Positions 23,341 to 36,555 are shown, counted from the stretch's first letter. The stretch: 64,000 nucleotides of DNA from Antedon mediterranea (GCF_964355755.1 NC_092670.1:31607795-31671794); one strand, 5' to 3'. The notes: a model not told the origin generated them from the sequence alone. Program-made: numbers and translations.

Positions 23341-25789
23341 TTTATTTTAAGTTATGTAAAAGGTAATTTTTGTTTATTGAAAAAAACATTTGTGTTATTT
23401 TGAGAGTGGTAAATGATTACTTTAAAAGGTAATCATGTGTTCCAAGAATATAGTTCCATAGTTTTTGTATTGTACGAAACATCTTAGTGAAATAATGAAA
23501 AATTAAGTACAGTATTAGGCCTAACGATGTTATTGATAAGATTTCTTAAATCCGTTGCCATACATATTGTTTGTTTGTAAAAATAGATAAGTTGATTATA
23601 ATATGTAAAAAACAGTTAACTGGAAGAATAATACTGTTTTATTCATAATTTACTTTGCACAAAATGCACTTTACTAAGCATATTCTAACGCATAACATGG
23701 TTAGTGGTTTCTATAAATATTTCTTAAAAATGTATGCATTATGTAAAAACTTGCCGCATCCCCATATACATTCCAGGTAAAAGAAAATCTCATTCATAAT
23801 GTAATACTGTAGTAAAAGTCTTAATTCACAACCTTATCTTGGCAGTTTTATGTGTTGGCGTTGAATTGTAACTAGTCTATTGATGACATTTATATATAAT
23901 ATAAGCATTTGAATAAAGAGTTTTATTATTCATGCAAAAACATGTTTCATTAGCTTATTCCAGGTATTAAGGTAACTTGAAAGTTCAGGGGAGCCATGGA
24001 GTATCAAAATAACTGAAATTTAAGGCTACTGAAATTTTAAAAACATCACAGAGGGGTTGTGTATTGGAAATGACCATTGGATATCAACATGACCGGAATT
24101 TGAACTTTGAAGGTTTTAAACTACTGGTGTGGGTATTTCTTCTATTACATAATGACAAATGCATATTAGCCAGCTGGGTATTCAGCATTCACACATGCAT
24201 GTTTACGGCAACAAATATATCTGGCTCTTTCGTTTACATACATTATGTAACTGACAACTGGGATAGGGGCTTCCAAACGACACAATTCATTTTAACCATA
24301 ATACTGATTTGCAAATTCCATTACAAGGAGTGGATGCGCTACGAATGATTTCCAGTATGACTCGCCTTCCCATAACCAGCAAATGATGATGTCTTGCAAC
24401 CTGCAAAGACACGAAAGGTGATTTGATTTTTCAGCCACTTTGTTGTTCACTATACCAGATATCGTTCTTTAGTATGTTTTTGCTATACGAGTTAAAAAGT
24501 GCACATCATTACACATCAACTGTCATGTATAAGCACATAAGCTTCTTCGTGATTGCCATAGCAGATCATTTCTCATTGTTTACCTTGCATCTTGAAAGTC
24601 TACTCACTGTTACCAACTCGTATCATTCTTGTACTGTTCTCTCTGTATTCATTATTTATAGGTAACTAAAATGCCTGACAGCAATGTTTACTTAATCCTT
24701 AAACTGGTAGTGAATGACTATCATGTTTTTAAGTTTTCAGCTTCTGGAACATCTGTGAGTATGTCAACGCCATCCAATAAGATATGTATAAAGTCAGATT
24801 TGGCTGAAGAAATTGAAATTGGTCTATGATCATGCTCTACTTTATGATATTCACCAACTTCAATGGTTGGTCAACAGATTTGCTGTCCGCTTTTTTTTCG
24901 TAAATTTTGTTTTGATATGCACTATTAGAAATGGTTGCCTTATAGAAATCCGCAAGATTTTGAGCAATGCTATCTCAGTGGCTTATAAAATTCTACTTTT
25001 TTTCTCTTTCAATAAGTTGTTACTTTAAATGTGACCTCTTCCTCATCATCCGTCAGGTCGAAAAGATATTGTGTATTATGTTTATGTACCATGTCATGCA
25101 GAACCTATCACTGAATGAATTGTTTCTTCTTGTACCATATAATTCTATTTTGAATCATAAATGATCCACTCAGTTTTTAAAATATTTGGTGCTGATTGCT
25201 TATGGAGTTTGATCTTTTATCACCGACGAGCATAAATAGTATAGTCATAAAAGCAAAAACCAAGATAGCATAGATGCAAGTCTCAAGATGGAGAACCTTC
25301 TAACTTTGATAGAGTCCAATTAATTCGGGTGTTCAAAAACATAGAATCAATTGACCCAGGTTTCTCTTTCAAGATTTTTCGAAACAGAAACATCAGCAAA
25401 AACTTTTGTTATTGTATTGTATCATTCAAAGATTGAACAAAACAACTTCAATAATTATGTTATTTACCTTGAATTTACCTTGACCATCGTCATAACTGCA
25501 AACTCTTCAGTAACGTACGGGCGAAACTTGATGTGGTGGTCAGACTAATATTTAGCAATGCCCGATTTGAACTCATTGACCGATTGTGCCTACTACATGA
25601 CTGGGTAATGAGTTCCAATCATCTACAACTCTTATCATCTACAACTCTTGTTATAGGGGCCAGGGTCTCTGTTTTTGACATTTCTCAAAAACCGAGACCC
25701 CAACACAATTTTTCAACTTTAGGTCGTATAGGGAGTCTCTGTTTTTGAGATTTCTCGAAAACATAAACCCCCAAAAGCAAGGTCATATA
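23341..25789. other. Transposon interior without a recognised gene
   Basis: Short open frames only, none with recognisable motifs. An acceptor-like TTTTAAGTTTTCAG at 24726-24739 is followed by a 30-codon open frame ending at TGA near 24829, which might be a terminal exon; there is no upstream partner. At 25660-25770, two copies of GTCTCTGTTTTTGA with ATTTCTC form a short imperfect repeat. Confidence 0.3.
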
Positions 25790-25794
25790 CATGG

Positions 25795-25866
25795 CTGCAG
25801 TCGCGTGCTCAAGTTAGTGTTTATCGACCAACCAACCGACCGACATAGTGAGCTGAACGTGACTAA
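25795..25866. repeat. Fragment related to the CCGACAGA element
   Basis: Contains GTCGCGTGC, an ACCGACCGAC run, ACATAGTGAGCT and a terminal GTGACTAAAA, a short derivative of the element family at 9397-10292. Confidence 0.5.
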
Positions 25867-26598
25867 AAAATTCTCAATATTACGTTATATATAGGTAGTA
25901 ATAATATTATAGTAGGCTATATGGCGTTTCATACCTATAATACTGTACCTATTTTCCGGACAAAAATCGAAACGCTTACTGGTGGACAACATAAAAAAAG
26001 ACAAATTACCAACAGACTGGGAAAAGTCTATAACAGTTTGTGTAATTAACCAATTTTCTATCTAAATTATGTTACAACAACTTTTTGAGAAAATGACACT
26101 TTTGTATTTAATTTCCTATGTTTTTATGTGTAGAATAAAATGTTTATCTGTATATAATTACTATAATATGAAATGACTAGATGATCTTCAAAAATATTTT
26201 TTTTGTGTGAATAGATCTGTATATGTAGATTATTTTCCATGAAAAAACGTAAAAATCCTATATTTTGACCTTGTTTGACCCTATAAACTGACCTTAAACC
26301 CCAAAACTGAGGATTGCATCCACCCCTATCATTTTTGTCAACCCACAAAGGATCCATCCAACATGGTTGCCTGCTATTAACCAAAAAATCCTCCAAAAAT
26401 TTTTTCTAGAGGACTTTTGAGTATGCTCTATTTTTTTCCTCATAATTAAATTTCTGGTACCAAATCCGAATTGTTTATTCATTCAATACTTTTTTATTTT
26501 GGATTTAGGAGTTCCAAATATGGCCACGTTGGTACTTATTGACCTTCTATCGTTGATATATAAAGTTTTCGGTACACTACGTATATTGTTCTAAAAAC

Positions 26599-27432
26599 AA
26601 GGCCAACAGCCATTAAGTCGCGTGCTACAATGCATAGTGATACCGGACCGACAGACAAGCAGACCGACAGACAGACAGACCGACAGACAGACGGACCGAC
26701 CGACATAGTGAACTATACTGACCGAAATTACTGAACATGTTTAAAAATGTTGAAATGTTTAAAAACATTTATATTTTTTTAATTTACACGTGCGTAGCCT
26801 GTCACTTTTGACGTGCTCTTATAACGTAATTTCGAGTTGAAAAGTAAGTCAAGAAAACAGAAATCGGGCAAGAAGAGTGCGCAATAACATTTAACGCGCA
26901 GTGCGCGCGCAAAAATCTGCGCACTCATGGCAATTTTGTAAACGCTTAAAATTGCCTGAAACGTACTCTTATTTCATCGAAAATAAATTTTGAAAATTTT
27001 AAGCGCGCTTACGCATGCGTTACATGCGCTACGCACGTAATTGTATTGCCATATGATGATTTATGCCCTGAAATTTATGAGTACCAAATTTTATTTAATT
27101 GTGATTCATGGTTGTGAAGATATGATTACAAACGTGATTTCGTTAAATCGTGCGTAGACCACGTAATTTTTTATTGCGCACCGTGAAAACATAACCACAT
27201 CGATTCCTGGCCATAAGGAATATTCTGTGAAAAATTGACTTAGCTAGATTAAACTGATATCAAGATAAGGTCATAAAGCGATAAAACGCATAGTGATACC
27301 GGACCGACAGACAGACAGACAGACAGACCGACAGACAGACCGACAGACAGACCGACAGACAGACCGACAGACAGACAGACAGACCGACCGACCGACATAG
27401 TGAACTATAGAGTCGCTTCCACGCGACTAAAA
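26599..27432. mobile_element. TIR element with paired CCGACAGA minisatellites, copy B
   Basis: Collinear with 9397-10292 across nearly the whole length, including both octamer arrays (about 26643-26703 and 27300-27395) and the terminal CACGCGACTAAAA. Array lengths differ between copies, while the unique middle is highly similar, so this insertion looks recent. It sits inside the 17.5 kb transposon. Confidence 0.7.
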
Positions 27433-28734
27433 ACTGTTGAGTTTGTCGACGTTTCGATCAATATGTTGTGTTTGTCCTTGTTCTTGTATAACTTTTCGGA
27501 TTGACCGCTCAAACCTTCAGGTTAAGGAAGGGAAAAATATCTCTTCTGGAGAAGACTTATATTTGTATGTGTCCATCATATCAATTTCTCAGTACCTTTT
27601 CTAAGCGGTTTATATCTTTACTTTTTGGATACCAAACAACCGATGCATGTTCTAAAATTTGTCTTATGATTGACTTGAAAAGAGTAATCAATTTTGCTTC
27701 AGAAATCCTCTAAAACATCTTTTAATGATGCCTATCCTCTGATAAGCCTTCATGCAAACTTCTTTATGACGAGTAATTTCAAATCTTTCGATATTAAAAC
27801 CAAGATCTTTCTGGTTAACAACTTTTTTACATATTGAAGAGAAGCGTGGAACCTTAAAATTAGGAACCATTGCTTTGACCAGGATGACAACATACCTAAG
27901 TCCTACTGTAGCAGGTCACAATCATCATATATAGCTTATAATTTCTTTTAATATTTTAATATCGTCCGCAAACATTTTGGCAGTTGCTTCCCGCCATTCT
28001 TTATTCTTATTCTCATTCTTTATTTCCTCTCTCTCTTTTTAAAAATGCCGTCACCATTTCATACCATTTATTGTGCAATGTATTAATAACGAATTGCAAC
28101 ACCTTAATAGATAGCATATACCCTAGGCCTATATTTCTTTGATTTTATGTTTGATATACAAACAAACGGTAAAAAGCGTCAATGAATGATATATATTGTA
28201 TGTTTGTTATGACAGTGATAAACCCAAAACAACAACTGCGATAACGTAAACTAGGTAATTTTAAAAAAGAAGATTAAAAAATGAAAACTCCACCTCCACT
28301 AAATGAACACACCAATTGAAGAATAAACACTCATTGTCGATAATCATTTGTACTTTTATTTTCTGTAGAGATCTTATATACTACCATTTGTTTTAATCTA
28401 ATCAATACATCATACATAACGGAAACAAAAAATATCGATTCTTTCATGTCACGATTATTATATATCCTTGGTTCTCTATTGTTCATCCTGTATATCAATG
28501 ATATGCCGATGACACATCTATGTTATTTTCAATAAAACATTTTAACTATCTGTATGAAGAACCTAAATTAATAAAATAGTAAATTAAATACGTTATTTTT
28601 CCGGCAATAAACTTTCTAATAATTTCAATAAATCAAATGCTTTATGGATGAAACAATCTTATAAAATCTCCAAATCTTTAATGACATTGAGATTCAACTG
28701 GTAGACCTCGTTAAGTTTCTTGGTGTATTAATAA
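27433..28734. other. Decayed repeat sequence, no intact gene
   Basis: On the minus strand 27688-27900 encodes fragments such as RFSSICKKVVNQKDLGF and ITRHKEVCMKAYQRIGIIKR, reminiscent of reverse transcriptase C-terminal regions from another LINE. They are too short and broken to classify. The rest is AT-rich. Confidence 0.3.
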
Positions 28735-31700
28735 ATGATAATAAATGAAAACTTATATAGCGCCGGTATCCTCCACCCATGTGGCGCTCATGGCGCTTTG
28801 TGCATTAACAACGTGCGAGAACATCAGCGAATAGCGACGTCTTTAGGTTGGTCTTGAAACTGTTTAGACTAGTTGAGCATTTAACTGTTGCTGGTAAGCT
28901 GTTCCATACACTTGCGGCCGCAACGTAAAAAGATCTCTGACCCCATTGATTTTTCGCTCTACGCTCTTGAAGAAGGTTTTGTGACAATGATCGTAGGCCT
29001 CTGCGGGATGATTCGTAACGATCCACAAGGTCAGATAAATAAGCAGGAGCACTGTCATTTAGGATCTTAAATACAAACAACGCAAGTTTGTACTTAATAC
29101 GTTGTTGAACAGGCAACCAATGCAAATCCATCAGAACAGGAGTTATGTGAGCGTTTGATTTTGTATAAGTTACAATTCTAGCTGCCATATTTTGCAAGCG
29201 CTGCAAACGTTGTATTTGAGATTTTGGTATGCCAAACAACAAGGCATTACCAATGTCAATTTTAGAAGTGACAAATGAGTGTACAATCAATTCAGCTGTT
29301 TTCTTGTTGAGATTACCGCGAATACGACCAAGGTTCCTAATCGATATGCATGCTGCTTTGGATACAGTTGTTATTTGTGCTTCCATAGTGAGATTACTAT
29401 CCAGCATGATTCCCAGATTCCGGACCACCGATGAGGGAGCGATGTTAGAGTTTCCGATTCTGATATGTGTGATGTTGATTTTGGAGATGTTACATTTAGA
29501 CCCGACGATAATAAACTCTGTCTTTCCATCATTCAACTTTAGGTAATTTGTTGTCATCCAATTGCGAACATCTTCTATACAGGCTTCCATCTTACTGATT
29601 GCTGCAGCAACATCCCTTTGCACTGGATTTACTGACACATAAATCTGTGTATCATCTGCATAGAAATGGAAATGTAGACTGTGTTTGCGAATAATGTCAC
29701 CAAGGGGAAGCGTATAAATGGAAAACTGGCCAGGCCCAATTACTGACCCCTGTGGTACACCATATTCCAGGCAAGCTTCATCTGAGAATGCATCATTGAT
29801 ACAGACTAGCTGACGTCTTCCTGTAAGATATGACTGGAACCAGTTAAGAGCAACACCATTAATGCCAATGCGATTTCTCAGACGGGTTATCAGTCTTTGG
29901 TGATCAACAGTATCAAACGCTGCTGACAAATCCAACAACACCAATAGCGTTATTTTCCCATCATTCATTCCTTGTAACAAATCATTCTGTACCTTTAAAA
30001 GGGAACTCTCCGTGCTATGACATGCACGATATGCCGACTGGTAATTCTCATTTAAATTATGCTTTTGAAGATATGGAGTAATGCGTGATGTCACTACACG
30101 CTCCAGAGTCTTTCCAAGAAAAGAAAGATTCGACACCGGGCGATAATTTTTCAGCGTGTTATGATCCAAGTTTTGCTTTTTTATTAAAGGACGAACGTGA
30201 GCAATTTTCAGTTCATCTGGCACTATGCCGGTATTAAAGAGAATGGTTAATGATTTCCGTTATTATTGGAACGACTGCGTCTATACACTTCTTCAGTATA
30301 GAAGTAGGAACTGGATCTAACCTGCATGATTTTGTTGGTGATTTCATCAGAATGTTGCGGATCTCATCTTGAGATGCTGGTGTAAATGTTGTGAGATGCT
30401 GATGAACAGCTGTCACAGGCCAGGGCCGTAGCCAGGATCTGTCAAGGGGGGGTTCGCACACTAAGTATTTCCCCCCCCCCCTGGGGTGGGGCCTGAGGCG
30501 AAGCAAATTTTGTTAAATGACACCCCTAGATGGCCGGAAAAGACACTCTCATGCAGCATGCTACCAATGAGCAAAACGATCGTACTTGGACTCGTGGACT
30601 ATTTAAACGATAACATTTGTTGCCGTATGTTAGATGCGCGTGCTCTGTGCGGAACCGCTCGACTCGATATTTTGTTTTGCGTTCAAGTTCAATGCGAACG
30701 TACGTCTAGGAGAAGCCCCGAAAAAAGCACACTGGGTGAAGGCAAATGCAATTCTTATTATAGCTCTATCTATAATATTTATTTACAGCAATTTGTTGAG
30801 GAAATTAAATATGCCAATGTAAATAGGTGATATTGATACATTTGAGTACGTATCGGCTGGTGGTCTAGAAAAAAATAATCGGATGCCATAATTTGAACTA
30901 CAGTACATGATACCATAGATATTATAGTGTAAAATATTAATATTCACTATCCTCTATGATACATTATACTTCATAGCCACACATAAATACTGATGTATGT
31001 CGGAAGGCTATACTTTATGCATGCTGCCTGACTGCCAGTGATCTAAACAATTGGTACGCAGTTGTCTGTCGGTGTCCTTTGTACGAATTGTACGAATCGT
31101 TCGTCCCCCAGCTGCTCGCTGTGAGACGCGTCAATATCATGTTACATGCAGGGACCAAACCAAATTTATTTTTCAGGTTAAAATCGGCAATTCATTTGCA
31201 ACTCTTTACAGACTATATCGCTCGAAGTACGCTCATACAGGGAAGAAGGTACTGTATGAGTTATTCCGAACGAGTTTACGAATTTTTTAATTTACGAACA
31301 ACTTTTTGTACTGTGGGGCACGTATTTGGACGATTTTCGGAGATGAGGGTGAGGTATTGGGCATGTCGGAGATGGGGGTTCGCAGTCGGTTAAGGGGGGT
31401 TCGCTGTAAAGGGGGGGTTCGCCCGAACCATAAAAACCCCCCCTGGCTACGGGCCTGCAGGCTCATTAAATGACATGTCATCAATCTTGAAGTCGTCTCT
31501 GATAATCTTGATCTTGTCTGTGAAAAACTGACAGAACCTGTTCGCAAGATCTAAGTCAGAATGACTATCTGGGAGAGGTGATACCTGGCGATGATGAAGG
31601 AGTTGGTTAACAATTTTAAAAAGTCCTTTCTGATCTGCTGCATGTTCTTCACACAAGCCAATGTAGTAGTTGGCCTTTGCCTTTCTTACCATGGAATTTA

Positions 31701-32640
31701 CATTCCTCTTCTGTGCAATGTAAGCTTGACGATCTATTTCCAGATGAGAGATTCTCCATTTCTTTTCAAGCTTACGCTTTGTTCTTTTCTCAGCATAGAT
31801 GTCACTGTTATACCAACTAGTGTTTGGTCGGACCTTTACTGTTCTCTTTTTCGGTGGTGCGTGTTTGTCAAGAAGTTCACTCAAAGTGGTGACATATAGT
31901 CGTACTTTACTTGATAAATCAAGATTTGAGAGCGAAGTTCCGAGATCAGACTGTGTGATATCTTTACATAATGTCTCAAAATTTATAGCATTCCAATGAC
32001 GAGTTTCGATGGATTTAGTGATTACGGGTGGCTTCTTGATAAGGAGATTACATGTGATTGCATAGTGATCTGATATACCATCAATGACATTAAGGTTTGA
32101 GAAAACAGGAGGATCAGATGAACGAGTGATCAGCAAGTCTAATGTATGACCATGTCGGTGTGTAGGTGTAGACACATGCTGTTGAAGACTGCTTGCTACA
32201 AGTAGATTCTGAAAATGAATTGCATCTGCATCATTTGGCATATCCACATGGATGTTAAAGTCTCCAACGAATAGTATGGGAGCCGGCTTCAATACATAGT
32301 GATCAACCAAAGTTGAGAATTCTTCAGTGAAAACATTTAGACTGCAACCCGTTGATTTGCTTTGAGGACGATATACTGCTACGAGGAAAACTGAGGATGC
32401 ATTGCTGACTATTTCCACATTTAGCAGTTCAAATGATTTTGGTAATAATCCCGTGTCATAACATTTAACCGCTATGCTTTCCTTGTAAAGAAGTGCAACT
32501 CCACCACCTCTTTTAGTACCAGCACGGGGAGCATGTTTGAGAGAGTATCCGTTGGGTGTAATATTTCCTATAACTGATGTGTCTTCTGGTTTAAGCCGCG
32601 TTTCCGAAAGGGCAACAACATCCAGTATTGACTCTTATTT
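28735..32640 (-). pseudogene. L2/CR1-type LINE, 5' truncated, inside the transposon
   Basis: Minus-strand non-LTR retrotransposon. AP endonuclease: 32636 to 31458, opening with VVALSETRL, then RGGGVALLY, VGDFNIH and ISDHYAI. Reverse transcriptase: 30420 to 28805, with RPVSNLSFLGKTLERVV, DLSAAFDTVDH, GVPQGSVIGPGQF and FHFYADDTQIY, ending in an L2-type tail (SVWNSLPATVK, SFKTNLKTSLF). It is split by the 1.04 kb element at 30421-31457; removing that element and one GCCTG copy restores the frame. A 1-nt deletion near 30235 shifts the frame again. The 3' end has short ATAAATG-type repeats near 28735. ORF1 and the 5' part are missing. Confidence 0.88.
30421..31457. mobile_element. 1,037-bp TIR element (hAT5-like) inside the LINE
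   Basis: Ends are CAGGGCCGTAGCCAGG (left) and CCTGGCTACGGGCCTG (right). Flanks carry a 5-bp duplication, CAGGC at 30416-30420 and 31458-31462, confirmed because excision restores the LINE reading frame. Poly-G tracts with GGGGGGTTCG lie inside both ends. Internal blocks (GCGAAGCAAATTTTGTTA, TAGATGGCCGGAAA) match the element at 43915-45382. Non-coding. A 5-bp duplication with CAG-type ends suggests a hAT-type subgroup; this is inference. Confidence 0.8.
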
Positions 32641-33057
32641 AAGCTGGAAACATCAAATGCAAACAGGAAAAACAAAATAATCTTGACAGAGACTTCAATA
32701 TCAACCTTTTAATTTGCACAGATAATTAAACAATTAATTACTACCAATAATTGAAATGTTTACGCTCTCTAGCAACTGAACCCATCAGAATAACAAATAA
32801 ATAAGATACACATGAACATTATTGCCAGGAAAGTGGATTAACTTTTTTGTAAGATTATTTTCCTAATTGCTATTGGTATCTACGAACAGCAGCATTTCTA
32901 AACTAGTGTCGGTGTCTTCTAGGCTTGCCAAACGCATTCGACACATTTCTACATAAACTATAAAATATGATATAATTATATAAAATATGCCTTTTCAACT
33001 TATTAAAGCTCTTTTTCTGACCTCTAAAATGTACCATGATGTACGTTTTATTTATTA
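32641..33057. other. No recognisable gene
   Basis: AT-rich spacer inside the transposon between the LINE and a MITE. Confidence 0.4.
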
Positions 33058-33597
33058 AAGATGTATTGTCCCTTGAAACACAAAAAATGAAGGTCAAAAT
33101 ATTCTAAATTTAAATTGGCCATATCAAAGTAATATTAAAGTTATTCACTTTAAGTTGAAAATTCGAGCCAAAAACAAAAAGTTTACGTAATTAACAGGTA
33201 AATTAATTTGATTACATTTCGTCTGGAAAATCGTCGTGAGCGAAAGTAAACAAAGATTTCAAACAATGAGTATGCATTATGCATGATGCTAATTAGGATT
33301 CGTCACGGGTGAAGGTGTTCTCACACAGATCGCGAAAAAGTTTTATGATTATGCATACAGAGTAGCCAAACAAGCGCGTTGCATTATGGGATATGTTTTG
33401 ATCGAAAACTTTGACTCGAAGTCAAAGTTATTTTTTGAAAAAAAAACACGTCTATATTTCAGTTAAATGAATTTTTTTTTCGACTCATTTTCAGTGAAAG
33501 TTAATAACTATTCTATGATACTTCAAAATCACCCACTTTTTTTCGAAATCTTTTTGTTTAACTTTTTTTTAAATTAGTCAAAGGGACAATACATCTT
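33058..33597. mobile_element. 540-bp MITE with TA duplication
   Basis: Ends AAGATGTATTGTCCC and GGGACAATACATCTT, flanked by TA on both sides, which points to a Tc1/mariner-type element. Non-coding. Related partial copies are at 19683 and 61178-61423. Confidence 0.75.
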
Positions 33598-33811
33598 TAT
33601 CATTTTCATTGTATTATATTATATTAAAATGTAATTTAAACCAAGGCAGCTATGCATAAAGAAACATACAATGTACAGTTACCTAATGTAGCCTCATTTG
33701 CAAATGTTGTATCTATATTACCATAATTATTGTAATTTATTTTTGTTGGTAGAAAATAAAATTTAACATTGAACTTGCGAACTCTGTATAATACAAGAAT
33801 ATTTCTTGTTG

Positions 33812-35500
33812 CTAAAAAAATCCAATTTCTCTTCTAACACAATCCCTTAGGTTGATGTAAAAGAGCATAGAACCTTCTGGAGTAGTTGGGATCTCCCATT
33901 CATTGAATATGATTGTATTCAAACAGTATTCAAATAGATCACGGTCACATGGGTATTGGTCTTTGAATTTACTGTATTCTTTACAAAGGTCTATTCTCCT
34001 CTGATCTACCTGCTTGATGTGATCCCTGCTGTGATAAACCTGTGGCAGCTGAAACATCACTAGAGGGTAACATGGTCTTGCTTAGACCTTCTTATCAAAT
34101 GAGTGTCCCATAACTCCGCTGTTCTATCAAGATCATCCTGCATAAATGTAGACAATGATAATCATAAATACATAATTCATAATCTAAATCCAACGTATTA
34201 CAAGCTTGAAAACGAATAAGCGAGTTTCGAGTGATTGTTTCTCAGAAATGGCATCCATGTATTTATAGCTAACATTATTTAAAAAATGCAATATCTTTTT
34301 AACCAGGAGCTGTACAGTAGGTATGGCATATGAAGATGTGTTGAAATTTGTGTTGTGATCATGAAATACTATGTACATTAGCTAGATTGACATTGAGGTA
34401 AAAAAAATCTAATGTAGCCTATTTAATTAAACTACTGCATCTGTTAAAATTTGAAAGCGTTCCTTTATTAGGAAAAAAAACCCATAAATTAACAGACAAC
34501 CAAAATTGATATGCCTTCCATTTTAATGCTTATAATTGATATTCTACATTTACATGAAGATGCCAGATGATCAACAGGCATTATGAGTGGAATATGCCTT
34601 CCTTACATTGGATACTGGTTGGTTAACGCACAGATTCATGACAGAAGTTACTAACCTGAATAAGCCTCATGAACACAAATCTAACAAGTTCTTTGTCCAA
34701 TAAGTCACCAGAGAAGTGGCCTTCATGAATAAGATATTTAAAAATCAAAATCCAAAACTCTGTGCACTGCTTCCTTAATTGTCCCCACCAAGATTCTATC
34801 CTTTGGTTTGCCGTACTTTGGCCACTCAAGTAACTCTTTTTGCCAGCAAACGTGTCATCATGATTTCTGAGAAACATCTGAAATGCCGCAATATGCCCAT
34901 TTTCTGTTCCTTTGTCTGTTCTGACAAGAGTAGGACATCCTCCTATCCTTTCGACTGCTTTCAAGAAGAAACCTCCAATATAAGCTGGATCATTTGTTGT
35001 GCTGTTCGCCTCAAGCCAAATTAGTTTTCTTGAAAACCCATCAATGCATCCATTAATACCAATGCCATATACGGTTTGAGTTTGTCCATTGAATCGACAT
35101 GCCATACAAAATTCGGCCCTCTGGCTGAATATCGTCGACGTACTAATCTTCGCCTTTTCCGAAGCTTCACCCCTTCTGGATCTAGTTCAAGTAGAATCTT
35201 TCTAACGTTTTCTCTACTAACAACCATACCTGCCTTTAACAACCTCAGATGCATCCAGCGATAACCATGTAACTCACCACCTCTTTGCAATAGATTTAGT
35301 ATAAATCTTTTAACTTGATCAATGTCAGTTTGTTGTCTGTGACGGTACAGTTCTAGGCGCTGTAGTTCCCTTTGCAGCTGACAAATGCTTATGTTAACGT
35401 CATAACAGCAACTCAATGTGGCTGCTATTTCAACATGTGTATACCCAGACTTGAAATAATACTTGATAAGTTCATCCGTTTCATTCAATGCCACTTCCAT
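33812..35500 (-). pseudogene. DDE integrase/transposase of the large transposon (frameshifted)
   Basis: Integrase-core (rve-like) DDE enzyme expected to cut and join the transposon ends. Exon 1 runs from Met at 35500 to 34656 (donor CAG/GTTAGT); exon 2 from 34137 (acceptor TTTATGCAG) to the stop at 33812; about 390 residues in all. The N-terminal helix-turn-helix region has YYFKSGYTHVEIAATLS and ELHGYRWMHLRL. The catalytic core has WHVDSMDKLKPY (first Asp), IDGFSRKLIWLE, VRTDKGTENGHIA (second Asp) and TANQRIESWWGQLRK (Glu). The C-terminal part has DDLDRTAELW and then VMFQLPQVYHSRD. There are two lesions: a 2-nt expansion in the GTATATGG run at about 35064-35073, right after KPY, and a frame change near 34060-34075 before VMFQLP. 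The catalytic triad itself is intact. It reads inward from the right TIR. Confidence 0.82.
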
Positions 35501-36218
35501 GAAGATTAAATTATAAGAAAAAAAAAAGTACAATTAACACCAAATTTACAAAGATATACTGAATATCTTTCACAAAAGACAGCTCACTGTTCCAACCTGT
35601 AGGCCTATGTCAGAACAACAACACATACAGTATAATGTTACAATGTCATAAAATTGTGAAATGCCACACTCACAATGATTTTCAACTAATGCCTATATTA
35701 ATAATTCCAAATAAACGTATGATCTCCATTGAAGAAGTCTAATTATGTTTGTCTCCGTTTATAATGGTTATACATTAAACCATGGAGGGCCTCCATCACG
35801 ATTAGGCCTAGCCTTATAATAGGTATTAGCAACATTATTACTAAATAAGTACTATTTAAGCATGGACCTAATTTATAGGTCTATGATTTAAGTAAGCAAT
35901 ATGCACAGTTCTAGTGTTAATTATAGGGGGCGCTATTTCGTGTAACAGTATGCCTTGAGTTGAGAAACTATTTTCCAAATTTAAAAAAATTGCATAATAA
36001 TACTATAACCGGTCCTAGTTCTGAGAGCGGGATCGATTAAATTCCTGATTGTGATAATTATACTTATAGGCATCTTTCAGCTATGTCCAGCGCTAACAGG
36101 AAGCATACATTTTGATAACATAACAATTAACATGAAGCGCATCACACACGCACGCAACCCCTTCGGCCCACCATTTATTATAGAATACTGTAGGCCTACA
36201 GGCCTAGCTAGTAACTAT

Positions 36219-36549
36219 TATTAGTAATTATTATTAGGCTCAGCCTACCAGCCCATTAATTTAATTAATTATCTATCGTCACTTGCACTTATAGTGTAAA
36301 ATTTTACAAGGCCAATTTTCAATCAAATAATTATATTGTCCAAGGTATAAACATGTTTCTTATAATACAATAATAATAACTAGGCCTACTTGGCCTATAC
36401 TTACTTTTGATTTCTGTGTTTCTTACACGTGACGCTGTGGAGGCGTACTACGCATGCGCATGTACGTGTGAACGGATTGTATAATTAGGGCGTTATAACG
36501 CCGTATTATTATAAAAAAAAATTTTCTTTGGCGGAAATCAGCCACCGTA
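36219..36549 (-). repeat. Right terminal inverted repeat
   Basis: Reverse complement of the left TIR with only one GGCGTTATAACGCC palindrome. Ends ...GCCACCGTA at 36549. Confidence 0.85.
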
Positions 36550-36555
36550 TAATTC
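36550..36555. repeat. Target site duplication, right
   Basis: TAATTC directly right of the transposon end; pairs with 19025-19030. Confidence 0.9.

Larger units (their letters stand above)
19031..36549. mobile_element. 17.5 kb IS3EU-like DNA transposon carrying HECT and integrase genes
   Basis: Both ends are defined by inverted repeats starting TACGGTGGCTGATTTCCGCC, flanked by the 6-bp duplication TAATTC, and by the reading frame of the LINE it interrupts. The 5'-TAC...GTA-3' ends, 6-bp duplication and integrase-type DDE protein agree with what I recall of the eukaryotic IS3EU superfamily; this class name needs checking. Cargo: HECT-like gene (plus, 20157-22700) and DDE integrase gene (minus, 35500-33812), both starting 0.6-0.8 kb inside the TIRs and reading inward. 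Later insertions inside it are the LINE at 28735-32640, the minisatellite element at 26599-27432 and TA-type MITEs. Without these it would be roughly 12 kb. Both cargo genes carry frame disruptions, so this copy probably needs a helper. Confidence 0.85.
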
